Origin: Blastomyces gilchristii SLH14081
Taxonomy: Eukaryota > Ascomycota > Eurotiomycetes > Onygenales > Ajellomycetaceae
Assembly (NCBI RefSeq): GCF_000003855.2
Contig: NW_003101671.1
Span: 1,206,154-1,270,153 of the forward strand
DNA: 64,000 nt
Reading direction: 5' to 3'
Shown here: piece by piece, positions 62,456 through 64,000 of the stretch
How positions within the stretch are numbered: the stretch's first letter is position 1
Layout: every line of letters starts with the position of its first letter
Notes under the pieces: model-generated
Databases searched by the model: none
Seen by the model: only the letters and a program-made list of their open reading frames with translations
What the model was told of the DNA's origin: nothing
Made by a program: the position numbers and the translations under genes

Positions 62456-62978
62456 TAATGAGATGAAAGATGAACATGTTATGAGTGTGTAGAAGTCATA
62501 GTACAATGTCATGGAATTGTGCTTTGCTTAATTCTACATCAATCAGTGGGCTGTATTCGCGCCAAGAACCCCAAAAAGGAAATTCTCCACTTTTAATAAC
62601 CAGGGTTTTCATCATATATTTGCTTCGCTTCGCTCTGCAAATTAATAATTTCAGCACAAGAAAGAGATTAAATTAAATAAAATTATTTTCTTATTTTTAT
62701 TTGGATCATATTCTGACATAGAAAAAGAGTTTCTGTTTAGTCAGACATGGAATCAAGCTAGATATCTGATTGGCTAGTTCCAAGCCTGCTGGAATCATGA
62801 TTCACGATAATTTATATCAATTTTTGTGAGAACAAATTCCACTTCATATCAGACCGCCAGGAAAGGAGCAAATGGACTCATTTATGTTCATTTATGCTTG
62901 AAAGGTGCTCAGAGTCCACCCTACCCAAATTCCAAACCTGGCAGAGACTGCTCGTATATTCAAATTTAACCATAGAGC

Positions 62979-64000
62979 ATGGAGTATTTGATTCGATTCG
63001 CACAAGTCCACGAGTCGTTTCGGAAGCCCGAGATTGAAGCTCTCGCGGCGCTTGTTGGGACTAATGTCGAATTCTTAGCATACGCAGAGAATGTCTGTTA
63101 GCCGAAAAATGTTTCAGCAGAAAAGCCATAATTTCCCCTTATTTTATGATAGCATCCTAACGTTTTGAACCAGACACCTTTTGCCGTCGTTAAACTTCAA
63201 GATGAAGCCGCTGCAAGAGCAGTCATATGTCGCAGTATCCTTGCAAAGGGCATATATGAGATCTGGGGCCATGGCAAAACATATGAAGAGCTCCATATGG
63301 ACATCCGTAACCGGACTGAAGCGCGATGGAACAACTTCAAAAGCAAATCATTCAAGTTCTCCGTAGACTCATATGCTGGAAAACGCTCCGCAAATGAGAA
63401 AACTCAAATAATCCATTCATTCGCCTACATGGGTTTCCAAGGCCCAATCCGTATGACCGACCCGGACGAGGAGTTTTGCATATTCGAGGAATACCCCTGT
63501 CGCCCAATCAAACCAGGGGAAGCTCGCCCTGGCCCGAATTTCGTCCATTTCGGTAGATGGATTGCATGTGGGAGCAGAGATGTTATAGATAAATACGACT
63601 TGAAGAAACGAAACTATATCAGCACCACGTCAATGGATGCCGAGTTGACGCTGGTCACGGCAAACATGGCACTAGCAGCGCCAGGAAAGGTGTTCTTTGA
63701 CCCCTTTGTGGGGACTGGGAGCTTCTGTGTTGCTATGGCGCATTTTGGAACCCATTCATTGGGTTCTGATATTGACGGGCGCAGCTTCAGTGGTAAGGAT
63801 AGGAAGAAGGGCAAATCGATAGGTCTCGTCTCGAACCTTGAACAATACGGCATACAACAATATCACTTGGATGCATTTGTTTCTGACCTGACCAACTCGC
63901 CAATCAGGTCGACGCCATTTCTGGACGGCATCATCTGCGACCCTCCGTATGGCGTTCGAGAAGGTTTGAAAGTTCTAGGGAGCAGGTATGGTAAAAAGAA
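62979..64000 (+). CDS. TRM11: tRNA (guanine-10-N2)-methyltransferase TRM11, 5' part
   Basis: Trm11, with Trm112, methylates G10 of many cytosolic tRNAs. Exon 1 is 62979-63092 (MEYLIRFAQVHESFRKPEIE) and exon 2 runs from 63174 past the window end. The N-terminal part includes a THUMP-like region (FKFSVDSYAGKRSANEKTQ). The methyltransferase fold starts at about residue 190, with motif I FFDPFVGTGSF and the catalytic motif IICDPPYGVREG near 63931-63966. The first donor (gtctgt) is atypical, but splicing restores YAENTPFAVVKL. The ATG is the only one upstream of the conserved LIRFAQVHxxFR start. The gene sits only about 0.5 kb from the transposon block and keeps normal codon use. Confidence 0.95.

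Larger units (their letters stand above)
38940..62480 (-). mobile_element. Helitron-like element, interrupted by two gypsy elements and a SINE (ends approximate)
   Basis: Sequence outside the inserted elements (about 38940-39815, 40201-41626, 49428-50813, 59085-62480) reads on the minus strand as a degraded Rep/PIF1-helicase polyprotein. Rep end at about 59.56-59.24 kb: VLDYLSKYIIKAE, then LLSIIVKLMNQLIDE and IYHLLLNLSL. Helicase in 50.74-49.92 kb: IKLLLYHSFHQIKDLKIV, a Walker A relic and LLIDEKSMIDL as Walker B. Reading order runs correctly right to left across the insertions. Removing insertions and one copy of each duplication leaves about 7.1 kb. Terminal TC/CTRR ends were not identified. 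Dense stops make it inactive. Confidence 0.75.

Overview
This is a nuclear segment of a filamentous ascomycete. The genes have short introns (mostly 50-110 bp) with fungal GTRNGN donors and CTAAC-type branch points, and the proteins are typical of Eurotiomycetes. The mosaic of ordinary gene islands and very AT-rich, stop-riddled retroelement blocks resembles the isochore-like genomes of Onygenales such as Blastomyces/Ajellomycetaceae. The genus is an inference; no database was searched.

Layout. 1-7.1 kb: the 3' end of retromer subunit VPS26 (+) and, tail to tail with it, MON2 (-); both act in endosome/Golgi traffic. 7.43-13.20 kb: a complete but mutated Ty1/copia element, 5-bp target duplication intact, inserted in the divergent promoter between MON2 and MMS2. 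13.4-20.8 kb: a compact housekeeping island with MMS2 (ubiquitin-conjugating variant), a LYR-motif protein, a Gir2/RWDD1-like protein, an Acl4-like TPR chaperone and a SIR2/HST1 histone deacetylase. 21.7-22.5 kb: a frame-broken membrane-protein relic. 23.9-27.9 kb: a GT34 glycosyltransferase and a DUF2985 membrane protein. 29.4-37.8 kb is accessory: an orphan with a fungal N-terminal-domain-like fold, a predicted N-myristoylated protein, an Hsp70/HSPA12-like ATPase and a broken DUF7924-type gene.

38.9-62.5 kb is a nested transposon graveyard. The oldest layer is a minus-strand Helitron-like element with Rep and PIF1-helicase relics, including recognisable Walker A and B motifs. It is cut by two plus-strand Ty3/gypsy elements, A (41627-49422, 533-bp LTRs, TSD gaatc) and B (50814-59078, 165-bp LTRs, TSD aattta), and by a tRNA-derived SINE (39816-40187, 13-bp TSD). 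Subtracting the insertions and one copy of each duplication leaves about 7.1 kb of Helitron, a plausible full length. Apart from the SINE and parts of some LTRs, the block is CpG-poor and full of in-frame stops, as expected of RIP-type C-to-T mutation. The window ends in TRM11, the tRNA guanosine-10 N2-methyltransferase.

The main new-looking features are the fully resolved nesting order, the unmutated SINE with a copia-like motif in its body, the uneven mutation of LTRs versus internal regions, long antisense open stretches in the 3' part of both gypsy elements, and a copia insertion that pushed apart a roughly 0.55-kb divergent promoter.
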